Source of the DNA: Candidatus Kapaibacterium sp. | GTDB taxonomy: Bacteria > Bacteroidota > Ignavibacteria > Kapaibacteriales > UBA4661 | DNA length: 53,881 bases | NCBI GenBank assembly: GCA_025455065.1 | Contig: JALONG010000026.1 | Coordinates: forward strand, 1 to 53,881 | Reading direction: 5' to 3' | Shown: positions 24,768 to 32,889 of the stretch, piece by piece | Numbering within the stretch: position 1 is the stretch's first letter | Layout of the letters: each line of letters starts with the position of its first letter | The notes under the pieces: model-generated | The model's database searches: none | What the model was told of the DNA's origin: nothing | Seen by the model: only the letters and a program-made list of their open reading frames with translations | Translations under genes and position numbers: made by a program

Positions 24768-25544
24768 ATGAATACCATGCAAACCATCCCCAAATCGCTC
24801 CAAAACAAACGGCACACCATGTTATTTCGCCGTCCGTTTTCGACAATGCTGCCCTTTATTGCTGCATCAGGCATTATGCTGATAGTAACCCATCGGCTCA
24901 TTCCATATTTGAGCAATGTCAGTGGACAAGAGCCGATTATTTTTTGGTTTATTGCAGGCGGATGGCTTATATTCTTGCCTCTACTGCTATCGTCTTATTT
25001 CGTACTTGATAGGGAAATGACCGCAGAACACACCTCAATACTGGCGAATCTCAAGTATGTATGGGTGGAGCGATTACGATTTCGTGCCATCTCAAGGCAA
25101 GACCTATTCTGGGCTTTAAGCGGAATTATCAGTATTGGAATTTTAGGGCTTGTTTGTACACTCGTCATTCGGGCATGGATTCCTAACTCTTCGCTGCATC
25201 CAGATTTTATGAGCCTTGCGCCATTAACTACGGACAGATACTGGATTTTAGGGTTGTGGTTACCGTTTTGGATATTGAACATTTGGGGAGAAGAAATACT
25301 ATGGCGCGGTCTGCTTTTGCCAATTCAGGAACAGCACTTCGGAAAGTACGCATGGGTTTTGAATACGCTAGGGTGGCTGCTTTTTCATATAGCTTTTGGT
25401 AGTGTTCTTTTAATAACGTTGTTGCCAATTTTGGTGATTGTTCCTTGGATGGTGCAAAAGCGTCAAAACTCGTGGATTGGCGTGATTATCCATGCTGGAA
25501 TTAATGGTCCGGGGTTCTTGGCTGTTGCTTTTGGTTTCGTATAA
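24768..25544 (+). CDS. CPBP-family intramembrane metalloprotease
   Basis: A 258-residue polytopic membrane protein with about six to eight helices. The conserved CPBP (Abi/CAAX Rce1-like) motifs are present: EEILWRG (EExxxR, about residue 178), FHIAFG (about 205) and IIHAGIN (about 243), whose Glu and His residues bind the catalytic metal. Family roles include prenyl-protein processing, bacteriocin self-immunity and regulated proteolysis; the role here is unknown. It lies 18 bp after the TetR gene and 29 bp before the glycosyltransferase, so one operon is likely. The start at 24768 fits, though ATG 24777 is also possible. Confidence 0.87.
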   Translation: MNTMQTIPKSLQNKRHTMLFRRPFSTMLPFIAASGIMLIVTHRLIPYLSNVSGQEPIIFWFIAGGWLIFLPLLLSSYFVLDREMTAEHTSILANLKYVWVERLRFRAISRQDLFWALSGIISIGILGLVCTLVIRAWIPNSSLHPDFMSLAPLTTDRYWILGLWLPFWILNIWGEEILWRGLLLPIQEQHFGKYAWVLNTLGWLLFHIAFGSVLLITLLPILVIVPWMVQKRQNSWIGVIIHAGINGPGFLAVAFGFV

Positions 25545-25573
25545 AATCTTCACATTTTTTTTTGAATTTCCCC

Positions 25574-26868
25574 ATGAATATTGCTCTTGTCGCTGTCGGA
25601 ACTCGCGGCGATGTACAACCCTTTGTGGCGCTTGCGCTTGGATTACAAACCGCAGGTTTTTCGCCGCTTGTCGTCAGTGCAAGCAACGAGGAAGCATTTG
25701 TGCGCGGTTTCGGTGTCTCCTTCCATGCGCTGAACGTGGATATTCAGCGCATTATGGATCAACAAGCCGCGCAAGCCATGACCAAAGGGACAACCCGATA
25801 ACTTTTGCCCAAAGCCATTTAGAAGGCTCAAAAGCCCTTCACGGCACGATGTTGGCGGTGCAGGAGGAGTTGTGGGAAGTGCTGCAAAACGTGGATGCCG
25901 TTGTGTATCATGCTGGAATGCAAAACGTGATGTTCATGGCTGAAGAGCTACAGATACCGTCATTTCTGGCTTCACCGTTTCCACTGGCTGCTACGAGTGC
26001 GTATCCGGCAATCATTTTTTATGGAAAATTACGCCTCATCGGTGCTGTTGGAAAAATCCTTAATATGGCTTCCCATACGGTTTTCCAGCAAATTTTTTGG
26101 ATGCTTTCGCGGTCTGCTGCAAAAGAATTTTGGCAACGACGCGGCAAATCGCACAAAGCAGGTGTGCTTGCACCCACGCGGAAATGTTGGCAGAATGGCT
26201 TGGTTTCTTTTTTTGCCTACAGTCCCTTGCTTTTTCCGGGCGCAGAGGAATGGTCGGAAAACCTCGTAACGACGGGCTTTTGGACGTTGCCCGAAAAGCA
26301 GGATTTTACGCCTTCTCCCGAACTCGCTAGTTTTCTTGCCGAAGGCGAAGCACCGTTATACATCGGTTTTGGGAGTATCAAGGATACATCGGTGTTTCAG
26401 CAGACTTTGACCATGATTGGCGCTGCGTTGGAAAAGGTTGGGGTGCGGGCTGTCTTGGGTTTGGGGTGGAGCAGTGTTGAGGAAAATTTCCCACTATCCC
26501 AAAACATTTGCTTGATTGGTTCTGTGCCGCATCAGTGGCTCTTTCCAAGGGTGCGGGCTGTCGTGCATCATGGCGGTGCAGGGACGACGGCAGCAGGCTT
26601 GAGAGCAGGAAAAGCAACGCTCATCATTCCTCATCTTGGCGACCAACCCGCATGGGGGGTGCGTGTGTGGGAATTGGGTGTTGGTGCAAAACCGATTCCA
26701 AAAAAGAAGCTGACTGCCGAGGCGCTTGAAGCAGGGTTGAGGGAAGTCTTACTGCCTGAACTTCGCATAAATGCTGAAAATTTTGCTGCAAAACTGAATA
26801 ATGAACGAGGAGTTGAAAATGCGGTCGCAGTGATTGCACGGTTTTTATCTCCAGATAAAATCGCTTAA
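25574..26868 (+). pseudogene. family 1 glycosyltransferase (sterol/lipid glucosyltransferase-like), one-base frameshift
   Basis: Two frames together encode one GT1 enzyme of about 431 residues. The N-terminal part, from ATG 25574 (MNIALVAVGTRGDVQPFVALALGLQ), stops early at 25799-25801. The rest continues in the next frame from about 25790 to 26868 and has the donor-binding motif HHGGAGTTAAGLRAGKATLIIPHLGDQPAWG. At the break the sequence reads ACCAAAGGGACAACC; one additional G in the run at 25787-25789 would join the parts into TKGDNPITF without a stop. Both halves look otherwise intact, so this is either a very recent inactivation, phase variation at a short G run, or a sequencing error. The enzyme would glucosylate a lipid such as a hopanoid, sterol or polyketide. 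The TTG at 25562 is a weaker start. Confidence 0.85.
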
Positions 26869-26908
26869 TTCCGTAATTTTGCAATGTTATTGTAAAAATA
26901 GGGGATTA

Positions 26909-27043
26909 TACCAACTTGAGTTGATAACTGTGCAAAAAAATCTGGCTTTAGTGGCACAGACATTCTTGTCTGTGCGAGTATTTATGCTGCTTCCAGAGAA
27001 AAGCATTGAAAAAATAATGCACAATCTTCAACGTAAATTGGTA
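26909..27043 (-). mobile_element. MITE-like element, family 1, copy 2
   Basis: A 135-bp inverted copy of the element at 17211-17346, flanked by TTA at 26906-26908 and 27044-27046 (the complement of the TAA around copy 1, hence the same duplication relative to the element). An internal perfect hairpin, GCACAGAC...GTCTGTGC, is intact here but partly decayed in copy 1. It lies between the convergent glycosyltransferase and M16 peptidase genes. Confidence 0.75.
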
Positions 27044-27105
27044 TTATTTCATTCTTTCAATCTCTATGATTGGCTCTTGCGCGGCAGGACCATTGAAACT
27101 TACCG

Positions 27106-27168
27106 AAAAAAATACCGCATACAATCCTGAAAGCATCATCGAATCAGGATTCTATGCGGTATATTTTT
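27106..27168 (-). terminator. bidirectional rho-independent terminator
   Basis: ATACCGCATA (27112-27121) and AATCCTGA (27123-27130) pair with TCAGGATT (27144-27151) and TATGCGGTAT (27153-27162), an 18-bp stem with one C-C mismatch. Runs of A on the left and T on the right let it work for the minus-strand peptidase gene and for plus-strand transcripts. Confidence 0.88.
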
Positions 27169-27193
27169 TGTCGAAAGGAGGATTGATGCGGGT

Positions 27194-30100
27194 TTAATAC
27201 CCAAACACTTCTTCCAAGGAAAGTTCTTTCACGGTACCGTATTTTGCCAAATCTTCCGTTTTTAAGCGCTTTTTAGAGCCGAGAACCAGCATCGTGTAGG
27301 GTTTGTCTTTGATGTATTCGCTGTAAAATTTCGCTAAATCGTCATAGCTCATTTTCTGCGATTGTTCATAGACCGACTTACGAATATCCGATGTTAAACC
27401 AAGTTTTTTCGCTTCCTCGAAGCTAAAGAGGACATTATCCCGAATAATCCGCTCGGTTTCGAGATTATTTTTGATACTTGCTTGCGCTTGAACGAAGTTT
27501 TTATCGGCTTTAGGCATATTGTTGAGCAAATCCAACATTCCTGTGACGGCTTCGTTGAATTTATCGGCTTGTGTTCCGACGTAGCTATACACGTAAAACG
27601 GTTCTTTGGTGCGCTGCGGCTGCCGGTAAGCGCTGAAAACGCTATAGGCAAGAGCTTTGGACTCACGAATAGTTTGGAACACAATGGAGGACATATTGCC
27701 GCCAAAATACTCATTAAACATATTCACCTGTGGAACAAGCGACGGGTCGTAAGGTACGGACTTCGAGAGCATCAGGATTTCTGCTTGCACCATATCGTAA
27801 TCAACGAAAATAACCGTGTTTTCTTTGGTGTCTTGGAATGTGTAAGGTTGATTTATCGGAACAGCCTTCAAATCTTTCGCTGCGGGCGTTTTGTGTAGTT
27901 TGTCGAGTGCGGTAACAAGCTCTTTTTGCTGCATGGGACCGTAATACAAGACGCGATGCTGGTAACTTGTCAGTTCTTTGATTTTCGTGACAAGCTCATC
28001 AGCTTTTAATGCCCTCAGTTCTGCATCGGAAAGTTGGTCGCGGTAGGGGTTCATTGCGCCGTAGGTGCCATAGTTTGCCATCGCTTGGCGCAAAATAACA
28101 CCTTTATTTTTCTTTGCATCGGCTTTTGCCTTGATTTGTCGCCCGACCAAGGATTCAAGCGCCGTTACATCGGGTTTAGCATTTTTGAGCAAATCTTCAA
28201 AGAGCGAAACACCCTCGGAAAAACTCTTTTGTAAGCCTTCCAAGACCACGTACACTTGATCTTGTGCCGCAAAGACGTTGAATTTGCAGCCTAAAGCAAA
28301 GAGTCTTTTCTTCACATCTTCTGCCGTGAGTTTATCGGTGCCGAGAAACTGAAGATACTGCACGGCAAGTGCCATTTTTTTATCGTGCTGCTTGCCCATG
28401 TCGAGTAGATAAAACAATCGGAACAACTCATTTTCATCGTTTTTCAGCGAAAGCACTTCCACGCCGCTTTTGAGTTTGGTGCTTTGAATATCTTTGCTGT
28501 AATCCAAAAAGCGAGGTTGCATCTTCGCTGCGGGCGTTTCCATGAGCTTTTTTACAAATGGCGATTGTGTGTCGCGGTTGGTTGCAATGGGTGTAATCGG
28601 TGGTTTTGTTACCTTTACAACAGCTTTGCGCTCGCCGGTACGTTTGAAGACGGTGACGTAGTTTTTCGCATAAAATTTTGCTGCAAACGCCATCATGTCT
28701 TTTTTGGTGATTTTCCGCATATCATCAAGTTTTGCCACTGCTTTTGCCCAGTCTGCACCGGTAACAAATGCGCTGACGAACTCATTAACGCGCCCCGCAT
28801 TTTGCTCATTGGAGCGAATTGTTTCCGCATTCAAATTATTGATCACCGCACTCATAAGGCTTTCGTCAAATTTGCCTTGTTTCACTAGGTCAATTTGTTC
28901 CAAAATCAGCGCTGCTACTTCTTCCAAGGTCTGTCCTTGACGGGGGCGACCGGAAAGCAAATGCACGGAATAATCCTGCAAATCCCACGTGCCACTATTG
29001 ACGAAAAGAACTTTTTGCTGCTGGTTCAAATTCAAGTCCATCAAGCCTGCGACGCGGTTAAAGAGTAGTCCGTTCATCATCTGAATGTATGCGCCTTCGG
29101 GGGAATTTACACCCGGAAGACGAAAGCCGATTGTTACGGATTCCGCATCTGGTCCGATATGCTCACGCACAAGTGGTGATGAGGCTTCCGGCTCGGTGGT
29201 GAAGGTGTAGGGTGCAACAGGTTTCGGCTGCATCCAAGCAAATTTGCGGTCAATCATTGCGATAACGCTGTCGGGGTCAAAATCACCGGCAAGACAAATC
29301 GCCATGTTGTTTGGAACGTAGTATTTGTCAAAATATTCCCGAATGAACTTCATGGAAGGATTTTTGAGGTGATCCACCGTCCCGATAGTCGTTTGTTTGC
29401 CGTAGTTGTGATTGGGGAAAAGCGCCTCGGTAACAAGTTCCCAGACAGTGCGTTGGTCACTGTCCAAGCCGATATTTTTTTCTTCATAGACTGCTTCCAA
29501 TTCGGTGTGAAAAATGCGCAAAACGAGTTTACGAAAGCGGTCAGATTCGATTGTAAGCCACTTTTCAAATTGATTCGCCGGAACATCGTTCACATACACC
29601 GTTTGTTCAAACCACGTATAAGCATTCGTGCCTTTTGCGCCGATAGACGCAAGCATTTTGTCATACTCATTTGCAATGGCAAGTTTTGCTGCAACGCCCG
29701 AAATGGAGTCAATTTGCTTGTAAAGGCGCTTGCGCTCAAGCGTATCGGTCGTTTTTCGGTAAACCTCGTATAAATCCTCAATTTTCTGAATTTCAATGCT
29801 TTCTTTAGCGTAGTCAGTCGTTCCAAAATTATCCGAACCTTTGAAGAGCATATGTTCGAGATAATGCGCCAGACCCGTAGCATCCGCTGGGTCACTTTTG
29901 CTACCTGCTCTGACGGCGATTGACGTATAAACGCGGGGTTCGGCTTTATTCACGGAAAGATAGACCGTTAATCCGTTTGCAAGAGTATAGATACGGGCTT
30001 TGAGGGGGTCGTTTTTTACGGAGACGTATTTGTATCCGGCTCCGTCAGTACGTGTTTCCAGCATTGCGGAATTGCTCTCATTGCTGCGGGATGTGTTATC

Positions 30101-30205
30101 CGCAAAAGCATGAGAAGAGGCGAGGGCAAACAACAAAAGTGCTGCTAATGAAAGAAAGCCGGAAAATAAGGTGGGGGGCGCTGTTGCACCAAAACGTTGG
30201 TTCAT
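27194..30205 (-). CDS. M16-family zinc metallopeptidase (pitrilysin/insulinase-like), two-domain
   Basis: A 1003-residue exported peptidase. Signal peptide about residues 1-36. The first M16 domain carries the inverted zinc motif H114-Y-L-E117-H118 (GLAHYLEHMLFKG), with the distal Glu likely in ELEAVYEEKN. A second, inactive-type M16 domain follows (about 520-960) with the usual Arg/Tyr substrate-clamp region. It degrades peptides in the periplasm or at the surface. Start: the frame reaches ATG 30250, but that codon overlaps a good promoter -7 box (30248-30255), so ATG 30205 (MNQRFGATAPP) is the real start. The gene ends at a strong bidirectional terminator. Confidence 0.93.
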   Translation of the reverse strand: MNQRFGATAPPTLFSGFLSLAALLLFALASSHAFADNTSRSNESNSAMLETRTDGAGYKYVSVKNDPLKARIYTLANGLTVYLSVNKAEPRVYTSIAVRAGSKSDPADATGLAHYLEHMLFKGSDNFGTTDYAKESIEIQKIEDLYEVYRKTTDTLERKRLYKQIDSISGVAAKLAIANEYDKMLASIGAKGTNAYTWFEQTVYVNDVPANQFEKWLTIESDRFRKLVLRIFHTELEAVYEEKNIGLDSDQRTVWELVTEALFPNHNYGKQTTIGTVDHLKNPSMKFIREYFDKYYVPNNMAICLAGDFDPDSVIAMIDRKFAWMQPKPVAPYTFTTEPEASSPLVREHIGPDAESVTIGFRLPGVNSPEGAYIQMMNGLLFNRVAGLMDLNLNQQQKVLFVNSGTWDLQDYSVHLLSGRPRQGQTLEEVAALILEQIDLVKQGKFDESLMSAVINNLNAETIRSNEQNAGRVNEFVSAFVTGADWAKAVAKLDDMRKITKKDMMAFAAKFYAKNYVTVFKRTGERKAVVKVTKPPITPIATNRDTQSPFVKKLMETPAAKMQPRFLDYSKDIQSTKLKSGVEVLSLKNDENELFRLFYLLDMGKQHDKKMALAVQYLQFLGTDKLTAEDVKKRLFALGCKFNVFAAQDQVYVVLEGLQKSFSEGVSLFEDLLKNAKPDVTALESLVGRQIKAKADAKKNKGVILRQAMANYGTYGAMNPYRDQLSDAELRALKADELVTKIKELTSYQHRVLYYGPMQQKELVTALDKLHKTPAAKDLKAVPINQPYTFQDTKENTVIFVDYDMVQAEILMLSKSVPYDPSLVPQVNMFNEYFGGNMSSIVFQTIRESKALAYSVFSAYRQPQRTKEPFYVYSYVGTQADKFNEAVTGMLDLLNNMPKADKNFVQAQASIKNNLETERIIRDNVLFSFEEAKKLGLTSDIRKSVYEQSQKMSYDDLAKFYSEYIKDKPYTMLVLGSKKRLKTEDLAKYGTVKELSLEEVFGY

Positions 30206-30247
30206 AGATATCTTCAAAAAAGTTTGGAAAAGGAAAAATATTCGCAG

Positions 30248-30277
30248 CAAAATTACTGGATTATTTCATTTTTACAA
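30248..30277 (-). promoter_or_regulatory. Bacteroidota-type promoter of the M16 peptidase gene
   Basis: On the minus strand TTG (30277-30275), a 19-base spacer, then TAATTTTG (30255-30248), matching TTTG-N19-21-TAnnTTTG. Transcription would start near 30241, about 36 bases before the ATG at 30205. It rules out the upstream ATG at 30250. Confidence 0.7.
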
Positions 30278-30287
30278 CCCTAATGTG

Positions 30288-32192
30288 CTACAACCGCAAA
30301 TGCTGTTCTTTTGCAAAGACGCGGAGCATATCCGCCTTTGTTACTACACCTTGCAACAGACCTTTGGCAACAATCGGCAAACAGGAAATGTTGAAACGCT
30401 CCATTTGGCTGTATGCTTCACGAATACTTGTATCGGGGCTAATGCTGATGACGTTTGTCTGCATTACATCGGCAGCCACAGGAACCGGCACATCGGCAGA
30501 GCGCGAGACGGTAAGAAACCGCAGAATATCTGTGTAGGAGATAATTCCTTGCAGTTCTCCGGCATCATTTTCAACCGGGACATGGCGAATGTGATTCCAC
30601 GTCATTAAGTTCACGACAAAATCTACTACATCGTGAGTACGAACCGTTAGGAGATCTTTGGTCATGATTTCTTCAACGGTCTCCAGCAGTACGTCTTGAT
30701 GCGGTTGTTCATTCAACCGAGCAAGTTCCCATGTGTGGACGGGTGTGCCGTGTTGCTGACGGGAAAGCATTGCCGCGGTCAATGCGCGGTGTTGTTGTTC
30801 ACAGGTGCCTTCATTGTGCATAGCGCTCAAAGATTCCAACGCCCAAAGAGCGCCATTTTGCTTGCGTTCTACTCGTTCTTGCAAAACGCCTAAATAACGT
30901 TCTATATCGCTGCCATCAATGTTTACGCTACGCAAACCTGCTTCTGCAAGCGGGAGAAGGTGGGACGTGATGAGGTCGGGGGCTGGGATAAGGGTGTTGT
31001 TGAGCCATGTAAATTGCGAACGCAAGCCGTGACGCGCTGCGGCGAGGAAATTATCTTTGGCGGCATCAAAGGGAAGTAAATAGCGAATATCGCCGTATTC
31101 TTGGGGCAAAGCCATCATCAAACCCAGAAAAAATGCAGCATTAGCGACTTCATCCAAAACAGTCGGACCCGAAGGAATGACGCGGTTTTCAATGCGCAAA
31201 TGCGGAACTCCGTCCATAATGCCGTAGCAAGGGCGATTCCAGCGCCAAACCGTGCCATTATGCAGGCGTAGTGCGTCTAGCTCAGGAATTTCTCCTTTGC
31301 GGAGTTTTTCGGTTGAAGTGCCATTCAATAATTTGGTGAGAATAAGCCGAAAGCGGGCGATTTCATCCCGAAAAATTTCCACAACCGAGGACTCCACCCA
31401 CGATTCACCAAAGCTGACGCGGTGCGGGTGTCGGCGTTGCAAACGTGCTTCAGAGCGCTCATCCACAGAGTGCTGAAAAAGTGCCAAGCGCGTTTCATGC
31501 CAAAGACGATGACCAAAAAGAACAGGGGAGTTTGCCGCCGCCGCAAGCACCGGTGCGGTTATCGCTTGTGCGATGTTGTACAATTGAGCAAACTCTTCTG
31601 CGCTGACTTGCAAATGCACTTGAAAGCTGGTGCAGGCTGCTTCCAAGAGCATATTGTCGTGCGTAATCGTAATTTCATCCAGCCCTTTGATGTGTGCCGA
31701 AAAACTATGTCCCCGCAGTTGTGTTAAAGCGTGATTCAGCGCGTGGTAGCGGGGTTTGGGGGTCATTGATTCCAGTGATAAATCGCGCTGCCGCATTGTG
31801 GGCAAAATCCCCGTTAAAAGCACGTGAGCGCCGCAAGAATCAGCGCTTTGTTGAGTAGAGCGCACAACGTCGTTCAACTCGTCTTCCATTTGCCGAAACG
31901 CGCTGCCTGAAAAAATACTCGGTTCTAGGTTTGCCTCAAGGTTAAATCGCCCTATTTCCGATGTTAGGCGTTCATCGGTTGTGGCTTGAAGTATTTCCGG
32001 ACCAACAAGGGCAGGGCGCATATTGGCATCAACCAAAAACATTTCCTGTTCCGCTCCGATACGGCGAATATTTTTTTCGATGCGCCCGGATTCTATCAAC
32101 ATTTCCAAGGCTTGAATGTCATCCAAGAGCGCGAGCATGAACCGTTGTTGGTCTTGCAGCTTGTGGTCAAAAGAAACTTTTTGTTCTCCCAT
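30288..32192 (-). CDS. glutamate-cysteine-ligase-like (GCS2) protein fused to two CBS domains
   Basis: A 634-residue cytoplasmic protein. Residues about 20-470 form a carboxylate-amine ligase domain of the GCS2/YbdK type: IGAEQEMFLVD near the start, FNLEANLEPSIFSG, and a later RIENRVIPSGPTVLDE, the sort of Glu- and Arg-rich ATP/metal-binding segments this fold uses. Residues about 490-630 are two CBS domains (IMTKDLLTVRTHDVVDFVVNLM...; VMQTNVISISPDTSIREAYSQM...), which usually bind adenine nucleotides and regulate the attached enzyme. It may ligate an amino acid to glutamate under energy-state control; the substrate is unknown. ATG 32192 was preferred to 32234, which would add a hydrophobic tail-like extension. 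The stop lies 82 bp before the M16 start, but a promoter sits between. Confidence 0.85.
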   Translation of the reverse strand: MGEQKVSFDHKLQDQQRFMLALLDDIQALEMLIESGRIEKNIRRIGAEQEMFLVDANMRPALVGPEILQATTDERLTSEIGRFNLEANLEPSIFSGSAFRQMEDELNDVVRSTQQSADSCGAHVLLTGILPTMRQRDLSLESMTPKPRYHALNHALTQLRGHSFSAHIKGLDEITITHDNMLLEAACTSFQVHLQVSAEEFAQLYNIAQAITAPVLAAAANSPVLFGHRLWHETRLALFQHSVDERSEARLQRRHPHRVSFGESWVESSVVEIFRDEIARFRLILTKLLNGTSTEKLRKGEIPELDALRLHNGTVWRWNRPCYGIMDGVPHLRIENRVIPSGPTVLDEVANAAFFLGLMMALPQEYGDIRYLLPFDAAKDNFLAAARHGLRSQFTWLNNTLIPAPDLITSHLLPLAEAGLRSVNIDGSDIERYLGVLQERVERKQNGALWALESLSAMHNEGTCEQQHRALTAAMLSRQQHGTPVHTWELARLNEQPHQDVLLETVEEIMTKDLLTVRTHDVVDFVVNLMTWNHIRHVPVENDAGELQGIISYTDILRFLTVSRSADVPVPVAADVMQTNVISISPDTSIREAYSQMERFNISCLPIVAKGLLQGVVTKADMLRVFAKEQHLRL

Positions 32193-32889
32193 GATTTGCA
32201 CCCTGAAGAAAAAAAATGAAACAAGTTTCCGCATTAACGATTTATGCGGTTTTTCTTCTATTTCGGATGAAAATGTACGAAAAGTTTTCTATTTTACAAA
32301 ATCTTAAAATATCCCCTGGGAAGCGCGTCCGTATTGCGTTTCGTTTGGAAGGTGGGTGAAAAACTGCTGTGAGTGGGGAAATGAATGGTGATTTTCGTTT
32401 GGAGGAGTATGCGGACGAATATACCGTGCAAGTTCGGGTTCGGTAATAGCTGCGAAGATGAGAGAAACACTACACGTCGGAGGTGAAAAAAGCGATGTAC
32501 TCATGGTTGATTGCGTGGTTGGTGGGGAATGAATGTGCGCCGTTTTGACGCACAAATTGAGCGGATATACCCTCTAAACCAAAAAGTTGAGTAAAAAGTT
32601 TCGCTCCAAGCGAAAAAAATATACTGTTATTGAATGTATTTTCAAGAGTAGATGAGTTTATAGAAATAAAGGTTTAATGCGGCTTTGAGGATGGTTGTAC
32701 CTGAAAAAAATAAAGTTCTTACTATATGAGACGACGCTATTGCAATAGAGACACAATTTGTGTACCTTTGCAACATTTATCGCTTTACCGTAATTCATTC
32801 TTTCGCGCTATTTCCTTTTCGGCATAACTTTTGCACACTCTTGTACAGTTTTTCTCGGCTTCTTCAACCATACTTTTTCGGCACAGACC
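32193..32889. other. 697-bp intergenic region between divergent genes
   Basis: A long divergent spacer between the GCS2-CBS gene and the cyclase gene. A Bacteroidota-type promoter for the cyclase lies at 32740-32770. A Pro/Ser/Thr-rich 83-codon minus-strand frame at 32304-32555 has no recognisable family and was not accepted as a gene. No RNA gene or repeat was identified in the rest. Confidence 0.5.
32740..32770 (+). promoter_or_regulatory. Bacteroidota-type promoter of the cyclase gene
   Basis: TTG (32740-32742), a 20-base spacer, and TACCTTTG (32763-32770) fit the TTTG / TAnnTTTG pattern. Transcription would start near 32777, leaving a leader of about 110 bases before the ATG at 32890. 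Confidence 0.65.

Noticed and set aside
32304-32555. 83-codon Pro/Ser/Thr-rich minus-strand frame in the long intergenic region
   Set aside because: No ribosome-binding site, family pattern or signal sequence was seen; it would need conservation in relatives to be accepted.
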